Below are positions 1 through 8,456 of a DNA stretch of 64,000 nt, in pieces. The DNA lies in NCBI GenBank assembly GCA_020634435.1, contig JACKBS010000005.1:558001-622000 (forward strand), written 5' to 3'. The translations under genes were made by a program, and so were the position numbers. This stretch comes from Ardenticatenaceae bacterium. GTDB taxonomy: Bacteria; Chloroflexota; Anaerolineae; Promineifilales; Promineifilaceae. Numbering within the stretch: the first letter of the stretch is position 1; each line of letters begins with the position of its first letter. Below the pieces are notes generated by a model. That model was not told the DNA's origin, ran no database searches, and was given only the letters and a program-made list of their open reading frames with translations.

Positions 1-1
1 C

Positions 2-628
2 GCGTTTAACCTCGATGAGATCATCACAACAGCCAGTGAATTAAAATATACGGCAGCTATCAAGAAAATTTTGTCGGCTGAATTTGAGTCACCGTCAGAC
101 GAATATGTTACCTTTCTGACCCGACAAGTGTACTCAGGAAAGATAATGCAAAGCGTACGCGACCAATTTTCAGAAATTATTCGCAAAGCTATGCGTTCTT
201 TTATGAATGACAAAATAAATCAACGCTTGAAGCAAGCCATTGATGAAGATGTAGTATTGCCTCAGACTTCCACTCCCGTAACAGAATCTGAGGAAGAAGT
301 CGAAGCAGATAGCGAACTAGAGCGTAAAGCCGAAATCCACACCACAGAAGATGAAATTGAAGGCTTCTTTGCTATCAAGTCGATCCTTCGAGATACCATT
401 AATGTCAAACGCGTTCACATGCGGGATACAAAAAGCTACTGTGGCATTTTATTAGATGACAATAATCGCAAGCCTATCGTTCGTCTGAGATTCAATCGAG
501 ACCAGAAATATCTGGCCCTGATAAATGAAGATAAAAGTGAAAACCGGGTGCCGATAGAAACTGTTGATGATATTTATAGTTATGCAACCCAAATTATCGA
601 AACAGTTAATCACTACGTTTCCGAGTAA
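2..628 (+). CDS. Restriction endonuclease (type I R subunit-like), C-terminal part
   Basis: The reading frame is open from base 2, so the gene is cut by the window edge and only about 208 C-terminal residues are visible. The tail resembles stand-alone restriction proteins with an HSDR_N_2-type nuclease domain: a helical stretch (ELKYTAAIKKIL, FVTFLTRQVYSGK-like), an acidic Glu-rich linker, then a compact terminal domain with the motifs GFFAIKSILRD, RDTKSYCGILLDDNNRKPI and ETVDDIYSYA. In that family the nuclease core precedes this part. The catalytic residues lie outside the window, so the activity is inferred. GC is lower than in most of the window. A hairpin follows the stop. Confidence 0.7.
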   Translation, partial: AFNLDEIITTASELKYTAAIKKILSAEFESPSDEYVTFLTRQVYSGKIMQSVRDQFSEIIRKAMRSFMNDKINQRLKQAIDEDVVLPQTSTPVTESEEEVEADSELERKAEIHTTEDEIEGFFAIKSILRDTINVKRVHMRDTKSYCGILLDDNNRKPIVRLRFNRDQKYLALINEDKSENRVPIETVDDIYSYATQIIETVNHYVSE

Positions 629-673
629 ATACGCCGTTTTGTGGATTAGAAATTGATCGATCAGCTAATACGT

Positions 674-694
674 GGGCAGGCCGTGTGCCTGCCC
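674..694. terminator. Hairpin between convergent genes
   Basis: An 8-bp perfect inverted repeat (GGGCAGGC / GCCTGCCC) with a 5-nt loop lies between the stop of the upstream nuclease gene and the stop of the convergent oxidoreductase gene. There is no long T tract, so it is a weak terminator candidate for both directions. Confidence 0.4.
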
Positions 695-711
695 AATGTT
701 CCCTTTACCCC

Positions 712-1726
712 TCATTCTCCCATCACCAACAAAACCTTGCCGCCAGACATCGCTGCCTCGTACTCGGCGACCGCTTGCGGTGCCTGGGCCAGCGGATAGC
801 GTGCCCGCACCTCGGTTTTGAGCGCGGAGAGCAGCAACGTTTGCGCCCGCCGCCACATTAGTAGACTCTGCAAGAAGTTCTTCTGCCCCACCCAGCGCGT
901 CAGCCAGAAGCCATCCACCGACTTGTCCTGAAAAATCAGCCCGCCGGGATTGAGCGCCACGTCTTTCTGCGCCAGGTTGCCGTACACCGTCACCCGGCTG
1001 TGGTCCGGCATGGCGGCCAGCAGCCGCTGCGGCGTTTCCCCGGCAATGGCGTCAAACGCCAGCCGGATTTTTTGCCCGTGACACAGGTCACTCAGTTCTT
1101 CGGCAAAGGTGGCGCTGCTGCTGTTGAGCACAGTGCGCATGCCTTGCTGTTTAAGCTGAGTCACTTGCTCCGCCTGCCGCACGATGTTGATGACTTCGAT
1201 CCCTTCTTGCTGGCCCAAACGGTGCAGCATCAGCCCCAGAGCGCTGGCCCCGGCAGTGTTTAGCACCGCTTTGTGGCCCCCTTTTTGGCGCTGTCGATGA
1301 GGGCAACGGCCGTTAACGGATTCACCACCGACATCGCCCCTGTTCCAAACTCACTGCGCCAGCCAATGGCAGGGCGTAGTTCACCGAGGTAACAGCATAT
1401 TCCGCCCACAACCCCTCGCCGTGCTGCTGAGTCACGCAGGCCACGCGCCGCCCCAGCAAAAAGCGGCCCATCAAGCCAGTCTCACGCCCCACAGCCACCA
1501 CCGTGCCGGAGCCTTCAAAGCCGGGGATGGTGGGCAGCGTCTTTTGGAAGCCGTAGCGTCCTTGCAAAAAGCTCAGGTCGGATGGGTTAATCGGGGCGGC
1601 GGCTACCTGGATGAGCACATCCTGTGGCCCAGGTTGAGGCACGGAGCGCTGCACCACGCGCAGCCCCGTCGCACCCTCGTACGATTCAAGCAAAACGGCC
1701 GTCATTTGTTCAGGAATTTGGGTCAT
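712..1726 (-). CDS. Zinc-type alcohol dehydrogenase/quinone oxidoreductase, frameshifted
   Basis: Medium-chain dehydrogenase/reductase (MDR), probably an NADPH-dependent quinone reductase or enoyl reductase-like enzyme. The N-terminal GroES-like part has the family features PGPQDVLIQVAAAPINPSDL and GFEGSGTVV. The C-terminal Rossmann part has NTAGASALG and ends GGKVLLVMG. The ATG at 1726 is chosen because GGAGG lies six bases upstream. As sequenced the gene is broken twice, near 1340 and near 1277, each time by one missing G in a G run; restoring both gives a continuous protein of about 338 residues with a sensible join (QGAMSVVNP, AKKGGHKAVLNTAG). Sequencing error is more likely than decay. 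The substrate is unknown. Confidence 0.8.
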
Positions 1727-1796
1727 GTTTACCTCCAAGACGGCCGTTATCATACTCACGAACGGCGCGATTGACGATTGTGCTCCAAATTTTGGG

Positions 1797-1826
1797 TTGA
1801 CAACGGCCGTCTCCCGATGTTAGCAT
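1797..1826 (+). promoter_or_regulatory. Possible sigma70-type promoter
   Basis: TTGACA at 1797-1802 matches the -35 consensus exactly; TAGCAT at 1821-1826 is a 4/6 match to -10 with an 18-bp spacer. It faces a short unit that ends at the strong terminator at 1970-2002. The -35 overlaps an ACGGCCGT octamer. Confidence 0.35.
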
Positions 1827-1833
1827 GTGCGCC

Positions 1834-1932
1834 ATGAATCACTTCTCCTGGTTAGCCGTCCCTATGACTTATCAGATTTGCGCCACCAAACGCGCCGCTG
1901 ACCGCTGCCGGGGAAGAAACATGAGGCATTAA
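1834..1932 (+). other. Possible 32-codon ORF or small RNA region
   Basis: An ATG at 1834 opens a 32-codon frame ending TAA at 1932, placed between a promoter-like sequence and an intrinsic terminator. There is no clear Shine-Dalgarno sequence and the peptide (starting MNHFSWLAVP) is not recognised. The transcript, rather than the peptide, may be what matters. Confidence 0.2.
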
Positions 1933-1969
1933 CCAAACGATTCTCTAAAACACCCAAAGCACGATAAGC

Positions 1970-2002
1970 AAGGCGCGATTTGAACAAAATCGCGCCTTTT
2001 TT
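1970..2002 (+). terminator. Intrinsic terminator
   Basis: A 12-bp perfect stem (AAGGCGCGATTT / AAATCGCGCCTT) with a short loop is followed by a run of T. It is strong in the plus direction, yet no annotated plus-strand gene lies upstream of it, which implies a short transcript starting near 1830. Confidence 0.7.
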
Positions 2003-2156
2003 GTTTTCAGAAGCAACGACATGAGCATGGACTCAACACCACGAATGCAAATCAACAGATTTCGCAGATTCACCAGATTTCTCCAAATCTCTCTGTGTAA
2101 CTCTGTTCTTCTCCGTGTAGCTCTGTGTTCCGTATTTTTGAAGGAGGTATTGTTTG

Positions 2157-3164
2157 ATGACACAGAAAAGTGGTAACGGCCGTTCCCATCTGGCGGTTCA
2201 GGTGCAGGGGCTGGGCAAGACGTTCAAGCTCAAGCAGAAGACGCCCGGCGTCATGGGCAGCTTACGCTCGATTTGGAAACCGATCACGCGGGAAGTAACA
2301 GCCGTTTCAGACATCAGTTTTGAGCTGGAGCGCGGCGAGCTGTTGGCCTTCATTGGCCCAAACGGAGCGGGTAAATCGACCACCATCAAGATGCTCACTG
2401 GCATCCTGTACCCCAGCGAGGGTCAGGCGAGCGTGATGGGCTACACGCCGTGGCAGCAGCGTCGCCAGATGGCCTACCAGATCGGCTCCGTCTTTGGCCA
2501 GAAGCCGCAGCTTTGGTACCACCTGCCGCCAGAAGATACCTTTCGCCTGTTCAGCCGCATCTACGAGTTGGACGAAGCGGATTATCAACGGCGACGCGGC
2601 TTTTTGGTAGAAGCGTTCCAAATTCAGGAGTTCTTGCAGACGCCCGTGCGCAAGCTCAGCCTGGGACAGCGCATGAAGTGCGAGATTGCCGCCTCGCTGC
2701 TACACGGCCCGCGCATCATCTTTTTGGATGAGCCGACGATTGGACTGGATGTGGTGGCCAAGCAGCAAATCCGCCACGCCATTCGCTACCTGAACGAGAC
2801 GGAAAACGTGACGATTTTCCTTACCAGCCACGACGCGGGCGACGTGGAGAGTTTGTCCAAGCGGGTGATTGTGATTAACCACGGCCGTATTATTTTCGAC
2901 GGCCGTACCTCCACCCTCAAACGAGATTACCTGACGCAGAAAATCGTGGACGTGCGCTTTGCCGAGCCGCTGGAAGAAGAATTTGCCCTGCCGCAGGTCA
3001 GCACGCTCAAGCAGGGTACTTACGGTCTCAAGCTGGCTTTCAACAGCCGGGAAGTGCCGGTGGAACAGGTGATGCAGCAAATCATCGCCACCAAACCCTG
3101 CCTGGACATCACCATCACCGATCCGCCGCTGGAAGAGATTATTCGGGAGATTTACCAGAATTAG
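2157..3164 (+). CDS. ABC-2 exporter ATP-binding protein
   Basis: ATPase of a three-component ABC-2 exporter. The 335-residue protein has Walker A GPNGAGKST (about residue 68), the signature LSLGQRMKCE (LSLGQ rather than LSGGQ, usual in this subfamily) and Walker B IIFLDEPTIGLD. A Q-loop and the H-loop region TSHDAGDVE are also visible. ATG 2157 is preferred over TTG 2154; AAGGAGGT at 2141-2148 is an ideal ribosome site. The next two genes encode ABC2_membrane_6-type permeases, so the three form one exporter, possibly of a drug, viologen-like compound or lipid. The substrate cannot be told from sequence. Confidence 0.9.
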   Translation: MTQKSGNGRSHLAVQVQGLGKTFKLKQKTPGVMGSLRSIWKPITREVTAVSDISFELERGELLAFIGPNGAGKSTTIKMLTGILYPSEGQASVMGYTPWQQRRQMAYQIGSVFGQKPQLWYHLPPEDTFRLFSRIYELDEADYQRRRGFLVEAFQIQEFLQTPVRKLSLGQRMKCEIAASLLHGPRIIFLDEPTIGLDVVAKQQIRHAIRYLNETENVTIFLTSHDAGDVESLSKRVIVINHGRIIFDGRTSTLKRDYLTQKIVDVRFAEPLEEEFALPQVSTLKQGTYGLKLAFNSREVPVEQVMQQIIATKPCLDITITDPPLEEIIREIYQN

Positions 3165-3228
3165 GAGATTAGAGATTGGAGATTGGAGATAAGCCCAATC
3201 TCTAATCTCCAATCTCCGGTCTCCGCAT
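3165..3228. repeat. Intergenic inverted repeat
   Basis: Iterated GGAGATTGGAGATT units (AGATTAGAGATTGGAG...) face their complement (CCAATCTCTAATCTCC). This gives a long hairpin between the ATPase and the first permease gene. It may tune relative expression within the operon. Confidence 0.5.
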
Positions 3229-3244
3229 AGCTGCGAGTAAAACT

Positions 3245-4057
3245 ATGAATCTACCTTTGCAAAACACGATTAGAAAATACGGCACCATCACGCTGACTAA
3301 TCTGCAAAACCAGCTGGCCTATGCCTGGGATGCCGCGTCGCGGTCGGTGATGATTATGCTGTTCATGTTTATTTTTGTGCAGTTGTGGACGGCCGTTTAC
3401 GAAAACAAAGGCACGTCCACCATTGCCGGGCTGACGCTGGCCAACACCATCTGGTACTTTCTTTTTGCCGAGATGGTGGAGCTGGGCAAATTCCGCCACG
3501 ATCAGACCATTTCTGACGAGGTGAAGGATGGCTCCATCGCCTACACGCTGGTACGGCCGTACAACTACCTGGCCTATCATTTTGCTAATGGATTGGGGGA
3601 AACGGCCGTAAAAATGGTGCTCATCTTTTTGCTGGGTGCGCCCGTGGCCCTTTACTTTGCCGGATGGCCGACCGTTTACCTGCCGGGGCTGCCCGCCACC
3701 CTGCTAGTGCTGCTGCTTGGCCTGCTCATCGACTTTTTGCATGGCCAGCATGATTGGGCTGATGGCCTTTGTGATGGAAGACACTTTTTCGCTGCGGCTC
3801 ATCTACCAGAAGCTAATCTTCATTCTGGGCGGGCTGCTCATCCCGGTGGATTTTTGCCGGGCTGGCTGCAAACCATCGCCCGCGTCTTACCCTTTAACCT
3901 GACCACCTACGCCCCGGCCAAACTGTTTGTCGCCTTTAGCTGGTCGCAGTTTGGGCAGCTGCTGGCCTGGCAGATTGGCTGGCTGGCGCTGCTGAGCCTG
4001 CTGCTCTGGCGGCAATATCGCTGGGCATCGCGGCGGCTGGCCGTGAATGGCGGATGA
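3245..4057 (+). CDS. ABC-2 family exporter permease 1 (two compensating frameshifts)
   Basis: Integral membrane protein of the ABC2_membrane_6 (DUF990) type with about six membrane segments; it shows the family motif DEVKDGSIAYTLVRPYNYL near residue 95. The frame stays open for 270 codons, but residues about 165-203 are out of frame: an extra T near 3737 and a missing T near 3853, both in T5 runs, compensate each other. The other frame of that stretch reads as a good membrane segment (MASMIGLMAFVMEDTFSLRL). So the true protein has normal length and the deposited sequence scrambles about 38 residues. Partner of the ATPase upstream and permease 2 downstream. Confidence 0.85.
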   Translation: MNLPLQNTIRKYGTITLTNLQNQLAYAWDAASRSVMIMLFMFIFVQLWTAVYENKGTSTIAGLTLANTIWYFLFAEMVELGKFRHDQTISDEVKDGSIAYTLVRPYNYLAYHFANGLGETAVKMVLIFLLGAPVALYFAGWPTVYLPGLPATLLVLLLGLLIDFLHGQHDWADGLCDGRHFFAAAHLPEANLHSGRAAHPGGFLPGWLQTIARVLPFNLTTYAPAKLFVAFSWSQFGQLLAWQIGWLALLSLLLWRQYRWASRRLAVNGG

Positions 4058-4059
4058 AC

Positions 4060-4137
4060 GGTGAACGGTAATCAGTGGTCGGTAATCGGTAAACGGTGAA
4101 CCGATAACGGATTACCGTTTACCGATTACCGTTAACG
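4060..4137. repeat. Short iterated intergenic repeat
   Basis: Repeats of CGGTAATCGGTAAACGG followed by the inverse (CCGTTTACCGATTACCG). Similar units occur at 7211-7245, 8213-8242 and 8405-8440, always between genes. Confidence 0.6.
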
Positions 4138-4146
4138 GAGGAACAT

Positions 4147-4946
4147 ATGCAAAGACTCAAAACAGAACTCTCATTCTTGAAGGCGCTCATTGGCGTGAAC
4201 CTTTCCTCGGCGATGGAGTATCGTGCGAGCTTTATCAGCCAGATTTTGGGCATGATGATCAACAACGGCATCTACTTTGTCTTTTGGCTGATCTTTTTTG
4301 ACCAGTTTGGCGCGGTGCGCGGCTACGCTATGGAGGAAATTTACCTGCTGTTTGCCGTGGCCACGCTGGGCTACGGCATTGGCTACATGTTTGCCGGGAA
4401 TGTGGGCCAATACCTGGCTTACCTTATTGCCCAGGGGCGGCTCGATTATTATTTGGTGCTGCCCAGGCCGTTGTTGCCCCACGTCATTTTCTCTCGCGCA
4501 TGGTGGTTTCTACCATTGGCGATGTCACCTTTGGCCTGCTGGCGTATCTGTTCACCGGGCGCTTCCATCCGGTGGAGATTTTGCTATTTCTGGTTTGCTC
4601 TTTGCTGGCCGGGGCCATTTTTGTGGGCTTTTCGGTCATCAGCGGCTCGCTGGCTTTTTTCATGGGCAATGCCCAATACGTCAGCCAGCAGATGACCAAT
4701 GCGCTGCTGACGTTTGCCCTGTATCCCATCACCCTGTTTTCTGGCGGTGTGCGGGTGCTGCTCTTCACATTGCTGCCAGCGGCGTTCATTGCGGCCGTTC
4801 CGGTAGAGATTATTAGCACGAGAAACGGCCGTCTTCTCCTTTGGCTGGTTGTGGCGGCCGTGGTGGTGTGGGTGTTGGCAACGGCCGTTTTCTACTTGGG
4901 GCTGCGTCGTTATGAGTCGGGCAGTGCGATTAACGTGAATATTTAA
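4147..4946 (+). CDS. ABC-2 family exporter permease 2, frameshifted
   Basis: Second ABC2_membrane_6-type permease, expected to pair with permease 1. The N-terminal half runs to about 4490 in one frame (EYRASFISQILGMMINNGIY; GYMFAGNVGQYLAYLIAQGRLDYYLVLPRPLLPHV) and continues in another frame to 4946 (VVSTIGDVTFGLLAYLF to RRYESGSAINVNI). One T missing from the TTTT run near 4488 explains the break; restored, the protein has about 266 residues and six membrane segments. The ATG at 4147 has AACGGAGG upstream. Very likely a sequencing indel. Confidence 0.85.
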
Positions 4947-5006
4947 ACGGCCGTTCTTATGCACTCTACATGGAGGGGTGGGGTGCATAATTCTTTGTTT
5001 TGAGTT

Positions 5007-5954
5007 TCAAAGAAGGCTTATGATCTCAAATTTGGCCCACTCTATATCTGGGGCTTCAGACGCAAGGAGCAACAAAAGTTCGTCCAGTTGATTGGCACGA
5101 TGGGTCTGCTCGATCAGATCGCGAAAATGATCAATTTTTCTGTCACCGGACAGATTATCATAATCGATCCGACCAATAAGAATGTTTTTCATATCATCTT
5201 TGGAAAACCTTTTATCCATTGTCTCTAAAAGGGTGCGAAAATGACTATTAGCTCTGAGGAATACACTTGTGAAATCAGAATGGTCGGTCGTTTCCTGAAA
5301 ATTATTAGCCACAAGATCGTAGAGGTCTTGGGTCATTGTGTACATGTGCTTAATTTTAGAGTGCCGCACAATAATATCTGCTTTAACTAAAGGCTCAATG
5401 TCTAGAGGCTCGAAATCTACATATTCGCGAGGGTAAGCTTTAAATTGTATGCTAGGAGGATGACGAGCATCTACGGTTCCTGCGGTTAGCGTGAAACTGA
5501 AATTTTCTGGTGGCTCCTCAGGGTTTAACTCTAGTGATTTATGAACTAAATATGTAGCAAGTTCTCTCTGGTTTTTGTTAATTTTGGAATATTAATGTTT
5601 AGAGTTCCAATAACGGCCGTTTCTCGAAAATTGTTTTCTATAATTTGATAAGAAACCGGCTCGATCTCGATCTCCCATATATCAATAAATTTGTGTGGAG
5701 AAATTTTAGCGGAAAAAGCATATCGCGCTCTGTGTCCAGGCCCAAACCATTCTTGTTTATATTCTTGGATTGTTAAAAGCCTTTCCCAGCTAGGCTTTTA
5801 AGCCTGGCTCTGGTCAAAAGCGTCGGTAACACTTGATTTTCAAGAAGGTCGATTGATGGGGATGAGTCCACCAAATCTTGAAACCATCACCTGGAATTGA
5901 TTCGATCATCCAACGAAATAAATCTTTCTGACTTTGCGATAATTTGCCTGACAC
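5007..5954 (-). CDS. EAD-containing hypothetical protein, several frameshifts
   Basis: One continuous frame runs 5591 to 5007, but coding sequence clearly extends upstream in other frames to a GTG at 5954 preceded by an AGGA site. Breaks occur near 5809 (missing T), 5784 (G run) and 5585 (one A missing from an A run). The rebuilt protein has about 316 residues. The N-terminal part (RWMIESIPGDGFKIWW, QEWFGPGHRARYAFSAKI, YQIIENNFRETAVIG) is not recognised. The C-terminal 70 residues (FSKDDMKNILIGRIDYDNLSG ... LASEAPDIEW, shortened) match the helical adaptor-type effector-associated domain found in two other genes of this window. Low GC. Role inferred: a conflict or signalling adaptor. Confidence 0.55.
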
Positions 5955-6112
5955 TTATCATTCCTGCCTGGAAAAAACGGCCGTTTCCCAACTTAACAAC
6001 TCGCTTGCACACCGCCACCCTGATAGCCTCACGAATTCACCAGCGTACCTTCGTTGTGTAAAAACACAGTGTCGCTAGTGTCTGGCCAATTATAACGGCC
6101 GTATTCTCAAAA

Positions 6113-6146
6113 CAAAAAGCTCCACCAAATTGGCGGAGCTTTTTTG
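6113..6146 (-). terminator. Terminator of tRNA-Glu
   Basis: A stem of GCTCC(G/A)CC around AATT, flanked by A and T runs on both sides, lies directly downstream of the minus-strand tRNA. The flanking runs make it potentially bidirectional. Confidence 0.75.
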
Positions 6147-6147
6147 T

Positions 6148-6219
6148 GCCCTCACGGAGATTCGAACTCCGGTCTTAGCCTTGAAAGGGCTACGTCCTGG
6201 TCCCCTAGACGATGAGGGC
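6148..6219 (-). tRNA. tRNA-Glu (TTC)
   Basis: A 72-nt cloverleaf on the minus strand. The acceptor stem is GCCCTCA/TGAGGGC, the D arm GTC...GAC, the anticodon stem TAGCC/GGCTA with loop CTTTCAA (anticodon TTC) and the T arm GGAG TTCGAAT CTCC. The CCA end is not encoded. A terminator follows. Confidence 0.95.
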
Positions 6220-6277
6220 AACGGGCGAAATTCTATCATTCTGCGGCAGATGGGTCAAGAAACTTGTACAATTCGGT

Positions 6278-7153
6278 ATGGAAAACGATTGGATTGTGCG
6301 CCCGCCCCAATTGAGCGACGTGGATTCGCTGCTGGCAATTGCCACGGACGTTTCCCAACCCAATGCGCCCATTAAGGCAATCTCAACGCGGCAAATAGAC
6401 GGCCGTTTCTGGACCCTCACCCACAAAAACCAGCCGATCGGTTATGCGGTGCTGCTGCCAATTCCTGGTTTACCACATTTGTTTGAGCTTAGCGGTGGCG
6501 TTGCGCCCCGATTTCAGCGCCAGGGAGCAGGTAGCTTTTTGTGGCGGGCGGTGCAAGAAGCGGTGAAGGAAACGGCCGTTCAGCAAATCACCTTTACCAC
6601 CGATGATCTGGCCAGTCCAGCAGCGCTCTTTTTGCAGCACCACCAGTTTGAACTGGAACACGAAGAGTGGACGATGCAGCTGGAAAATGTGGCAACGGCC
6701 GTTTTCAATCCATCATCTCTGCCTGGAAAATTGCAAAGAGTGGGTCAGGCAACGGCCGTTCGCACCCTGCCCCAGCTCTACGAACGCAGCTTTGCCCATA
6801 CCCCCTGGTTCCAACCGTACTCCGCTGCCGAAGTGGCTGCCACCTGGGAGCCCACCGATGAGTTCATCACCTTGCAAATGGACAACCAAACCGTCGGTTT
6901 TGTCTGGCTACACATTGTCGAGCCGGGTGTCGCCCAGCTGGAGCCGGTGGGCATTGTGGAGGAGAAGCAAGGGATGGGGTATGGCCGTTTTCTACTCACC
7001 AGCATGCTACAAACCCTGCAAACTCGCGGCATTCAAACTGTCTCTCTGGGCGTGTGGGCGAATAACAAAACGGCCGTTCACCTCTACCACTCGCTCGGCT
7101 TCCGCCACGTCAGCAGCAGCTACAGCCTCACCCACAGCTTTAGCCCTAGATGA
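6278..7153 (+). CDS. Tandem GNAT-family N-acetyltransferase
   Basis: A 291-residue protein with two GNAT folds. The first (residues about 5-130) has the acetyl-CoA loop in degenerate form (PRFQRQGAGSFLW). The second (about 140-285) has the clearer EEKQGMGYGRFLL loop followed by VSLGVWANNKTAVHLYHSLGFR, the typical beta4-alpha-beta5 end of GNAT enzymes. The frame is open from 6212, but that would overlap the tRNA, so ATG 6278 is chosen; the ribosome site is weak. The acetyl acceptor is unknown. Three ACGGCCGT octamers inside it are read as TAV. Confidence 0.85.
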   Translation: MENDWIVRPPQLSDVDSLLAIATDVSQPNAPIKAISTRQIDGRFWTLTHKNQPIGYAVLLPIPGLPHLFELSGGVAPRFQRQGAGSFLWRAVQEAVKETAVQQITFTTDDLASPAALFLQHHQFELEHEEWTMQLENVATAVFNPSSLPGKLQRVGQATAVRTLPQLYERSFAHTPWFQPYSAAEVAATWEPTDEFITLQMDNQTVGFVWLHIVEPGVAQLEPVGIVEEKQGMGYGRFLLTSMLQTLQTRGIQTVSLGVWANNKTAVHLYHSLGFRHVSSSYSLTHSFSPR

Positions 7154-7210
7154 GTCCTTCCCTAGAACAATCTTTACGATTTCCCTGAACCGTCTTACAA
7201 TGAACTCGTA

Positions 7211-7245
7211 AACGGATTACCGATTACCGTTTACCGATCACCGAC
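7211..7245. repeat. Short iterated intergenic repeat
   Basis: ACCGATTACCGTTTACCGAT units, the same family as at 4060-4137 and 8213-8440. They lie between the acetyltransferase and the MoxR gene. Confidence 0.5.
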
Positions 7246-7283
7246 AAAACGCCGTATTTGCTATTTAAAAATGGAGAAAAAGC

Positions 7284-8216
7284 ATGTTCAAAGATATCGC
7301 TGACGTGCGTCAAAAGCTTGGCCAACAGCAGTACATCGCTTCTGAAGAAATAGGCACTGTGGTTTTTCTGGCCCATGCCCTCTGCAAACCAATTTTAGCC
7401 GAGGGGCCAGCCGGGGTCGGTAAAACAGAGTTAGCCAAAGCGTGGGCTCAGGCCACCGGAATGCCGCTCATTCGCCTGCAATGCTACGAAGGCCTAGACG
7501 AGAGCAAAGCTCTGTACGAGTGGGAATATGCCAAGCAAATGTTGTACACCCAACTGCTGCGCGACACCTTGCGCAACGTCCTGGGGGATGTCAACTCTCT
7601 GGCCGAAGCCGCCAGCCGTTTGGCCAATGAAGAGGATGTCTTTTTCTCCGAAAACTTCCTCCTCCCGCGCCCCCTCCTCACGGCGCTCACCGCCGACGAA
7701 CCGGTCGTCCTGCTTATCGACGAAATTGACCGCGCCGACGTGGAATTTGAAGCCTTCCTTCTGGAAGTGCTGAGCGATTTCCAGGTCAGCGTGCCGGAAT
7801 TGGGCACCATCCACGCCAAGCACCAGCCAATGGTGCTGCTCACCAGCAACAACACCCGCGAACTCAGTGAAGCGCTCAAGCGGCGCTGCCTCTACCTGCA
7901 TGTGGATTACCCCTCGCAGGATGCCGAGCTGGAAATTGTCCGCCTCAAGGTGCCTGATCTCAAACCAGCCCTGGCACAGCAGGCAGTGGCTGTGGTGCAC
8001 CAACTGCGCAACATGGACCTGCGCAAAATGCCCAGCATTAGCGAAACGCTCGACTGGGCGCGTGCCCTGGTCACACTCAACGCCAGCTCAATCGACGAAA
8101 AGACGCTCACCAACACCCTCACCGTTCTGCTGAAATACGAAACCGACGTGCAAAAAGCGCGGCGCATGATGGGCAGTGGTGACGAGGGTGGACGATACGG
8201 CCGTTATAATCGGTAA
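7284..8216 (+). CDS. MoxR-family AAA+ ATPase
   Basis: A 310-residue AAA+ ATPase of the MoxR group with Walker A EGPAGVGKTE (about residue 40), Walker B VVLLIDEIDRAD, sensor 1 LLTSNNTRELSEALKRR and a C-terminal lid. MoxR proteins act as chaperone-like partners of von Willebrand A proteins, for example in CoxD/CoxE maturation of molybdenum hydroxylases. The gene downstream encodes such a VWA protein, so the two probably work together. No hydroxylase genes lie nearby, so the client is unknown. A GGAG sequence precedes the ATG. Confidence 0.9.
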   Translation: MFKDIADVRQKLGQQQYIASEEIGTVVFLAHALCKPILAEGPAGVGKTELAKAWAQATGMPLIRLQCYEGLDESKALYEWEYAKQMLYTQLLRDTLRNVLGDVNSLAEAASRLANEEDVFFSENFLLPRPLLTALTADEPVVLLIDEIDRADVEFEAFLLEVLSDFQVSVPELGTIHAKHQPMVLLTSNNTRELSEALKRRCLYLHVDYPSQDAELEIVRLKVPDLKPALAQQAVAVVHQLRNMDLRKMPSISETLDWARALVTLNASSIDEKTLTNTLTVLLKYETDVQKARRMMGSGDEGGRYGRYNR

Positions 8217-8440
8217 TCGGTGGTCGGTAATCGGTAAACGGTTTTAGTCTTTAAAAATTAGTTGGGAAAGGTGTCATTTCGAGGTCCCCGAGAAATCTTT
8301 CTACTTGGCAAAACGAAAGATTCCTCACTCCGAAGACAGCCTGCCCTGAGGCTCTCGAAGGGTTCGGAATGACAACTTTGTTACCTATTTTATTTCTTGA
8401 AGTGCAATACCGATTACGGATAACCGCTTACGGATTACCA
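8213..8440. repeat. Intergenic repeat pair enclosing a palindromic element
   Basis: CGGTAATCGGTAAACGG-type units at 8213-8242 face inverted CCGATTACGGATAACCG-type units at 8405-8440. Between them, 8272-8374 begins TGTCATTTCGAG and ends CGGAATGACA, a REP/MITE-like palindromic element related to those at 28039, 35971 and 47515. Confidence 0.5.
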
Positions 8441-8456
8441 CGTTCGGAGAACGAAG

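Noticed and set aside
3700..3860. Programmed frameshifting in the permease gene
   Set aside because: The two slips cancel each other and lie in T5 runs like other indels nearby; sequencing error is simpler.
4060..8440. CRISPR array from the CGGTAATCGGTAAACGG repeats
   Set aside because: The units are short, adjacent, irregular and lack spacers; there are no cas genes.
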